A DNA stretch of 21,295 bases from Ga0077527 sp038144955 (lineage in GTDB: Bacteria; Pseudomonadota; Gammaproteobacteria; Burkholderiales; SG8-41): the NCBI GenBank assembly GCA_038144955.1, contig JAYQOT010000044.1, forward strand, positions 1 through 21,295, given 5' to 3'. Below the pieces are notes generated by a model. It saw nothing but the letters and a program-made list of their open reading frames with translations. It was not told where the DNA came from and did not search any database. Positions 21,281-21,295 of the stretch are shown here, piece by piece (position 1 is the first letter of the stretch; each line of letters begins with the position of its first letter). A program made the translations under genes and the position numbers.

Positions 21281-21295
21281 ATGAAACGCGTATTT
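21281..21295 (+). CDS. htpX: Start of probable HtpX membrane metalloprotease, truncated by the window end
   Basis: Only five codons (MKRVF) are inside the window. The ATG is preceded by GGAG four bases upstream. HtpX proteins of betaproteobacteria commonly begin MKRxFLF, and htpX is a classical heat-shock gene, which agrees with the RpoH-like promoter upstream. The call rests on five residues and the promoter, so it is tentative. HtpX is an inner-membrane zinc protease with an HEXXH motif that degrades misfolded membrane proteins; none of that is visible here. Confidence 0.5.

Overview
The window is about 21.3 kb of GC-rich DNA, almost fully coding. It suggests a betaproteobacterium (order not decidable). 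Reasons: a Bug/TctC-type periplasmic binding protein, a family greatly expanded in that class; small and hypothetical proteins that I recall as typical of the class; and the SrkA, DUF3025, D-aminoacyl-tRNA deacylase and probable HtpX genes. No rRNA, tRNA, insertion sequence, CRISPR array or phage gene was seen.

Region 1 (1-7095, all minus strand) is one tightly packed catabolic operon. In transcription order it holds an MDR-type oxidoreductase, an acyl/aryl-CoA ligase, a hotdog thioesterase, an ABC permease, UbiX, UbiD, an ABC ATPase and an ABC substrate-binding protein that runs off the left edge. Most junctions overlap or lie within about 25 bases. The three parts of an SsuABC/NitT/TauT-type importer are interleaved with the enzymes. 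The simplest reading is import of a carboxylic acid (aromatic or alpha,beta-unsaturated), CoA activation, prenyl-FMN-dependent decarboxylation and reduction. The substrate is unknown.

Region 2 (7304-11662, plus strand) is divergent from region 1. It has three tandem paralogous MFS transporters, about 400 residues each, followed by a TauE/SafE (TSUP) permease. All stop and start codons overlap. The 208-base divergent gap contains a perfect 8+3+8 inverted repeat close to the first MFS start.

Region 3 (11663-13422): a 46-residue two-helix membrane peptide gene on the minus strand with its own promoter-like and Shine-Dalgarno sequences; a 439-base noncoding stretch with operator-like palindromes; an orphan ParA-type ATPase; and a small conserved-looking protein convergent to it.

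Region 4 (13192-16618, minus strand): a Bug binding protein, a clear intrinsic terminator, a gamma-glutamyltransferase-family hydrolase without signal peptide, a gamma-class carbonic anhydrase and the small protein.

Region 5 (16790-21295): an unrecognised conserved-type protein, an SrkA (YihE) kinase, a convergent response regulator with its receiver at the C terminus, a DUF3025 protein translationally coupled to D-aminoacyl-tRNA deacylase, and a heat-shock-like (sigma32) promoter in front of a truncated ORF that starts like HtpX.

The best candidates for something undescribed are the interleaved transporter/UbiD operon of unknown substrate, the MFS triplet plus TSUP unit it faces, the 46-residue membrane peptide, and the ParA gene with its palindromic leader.
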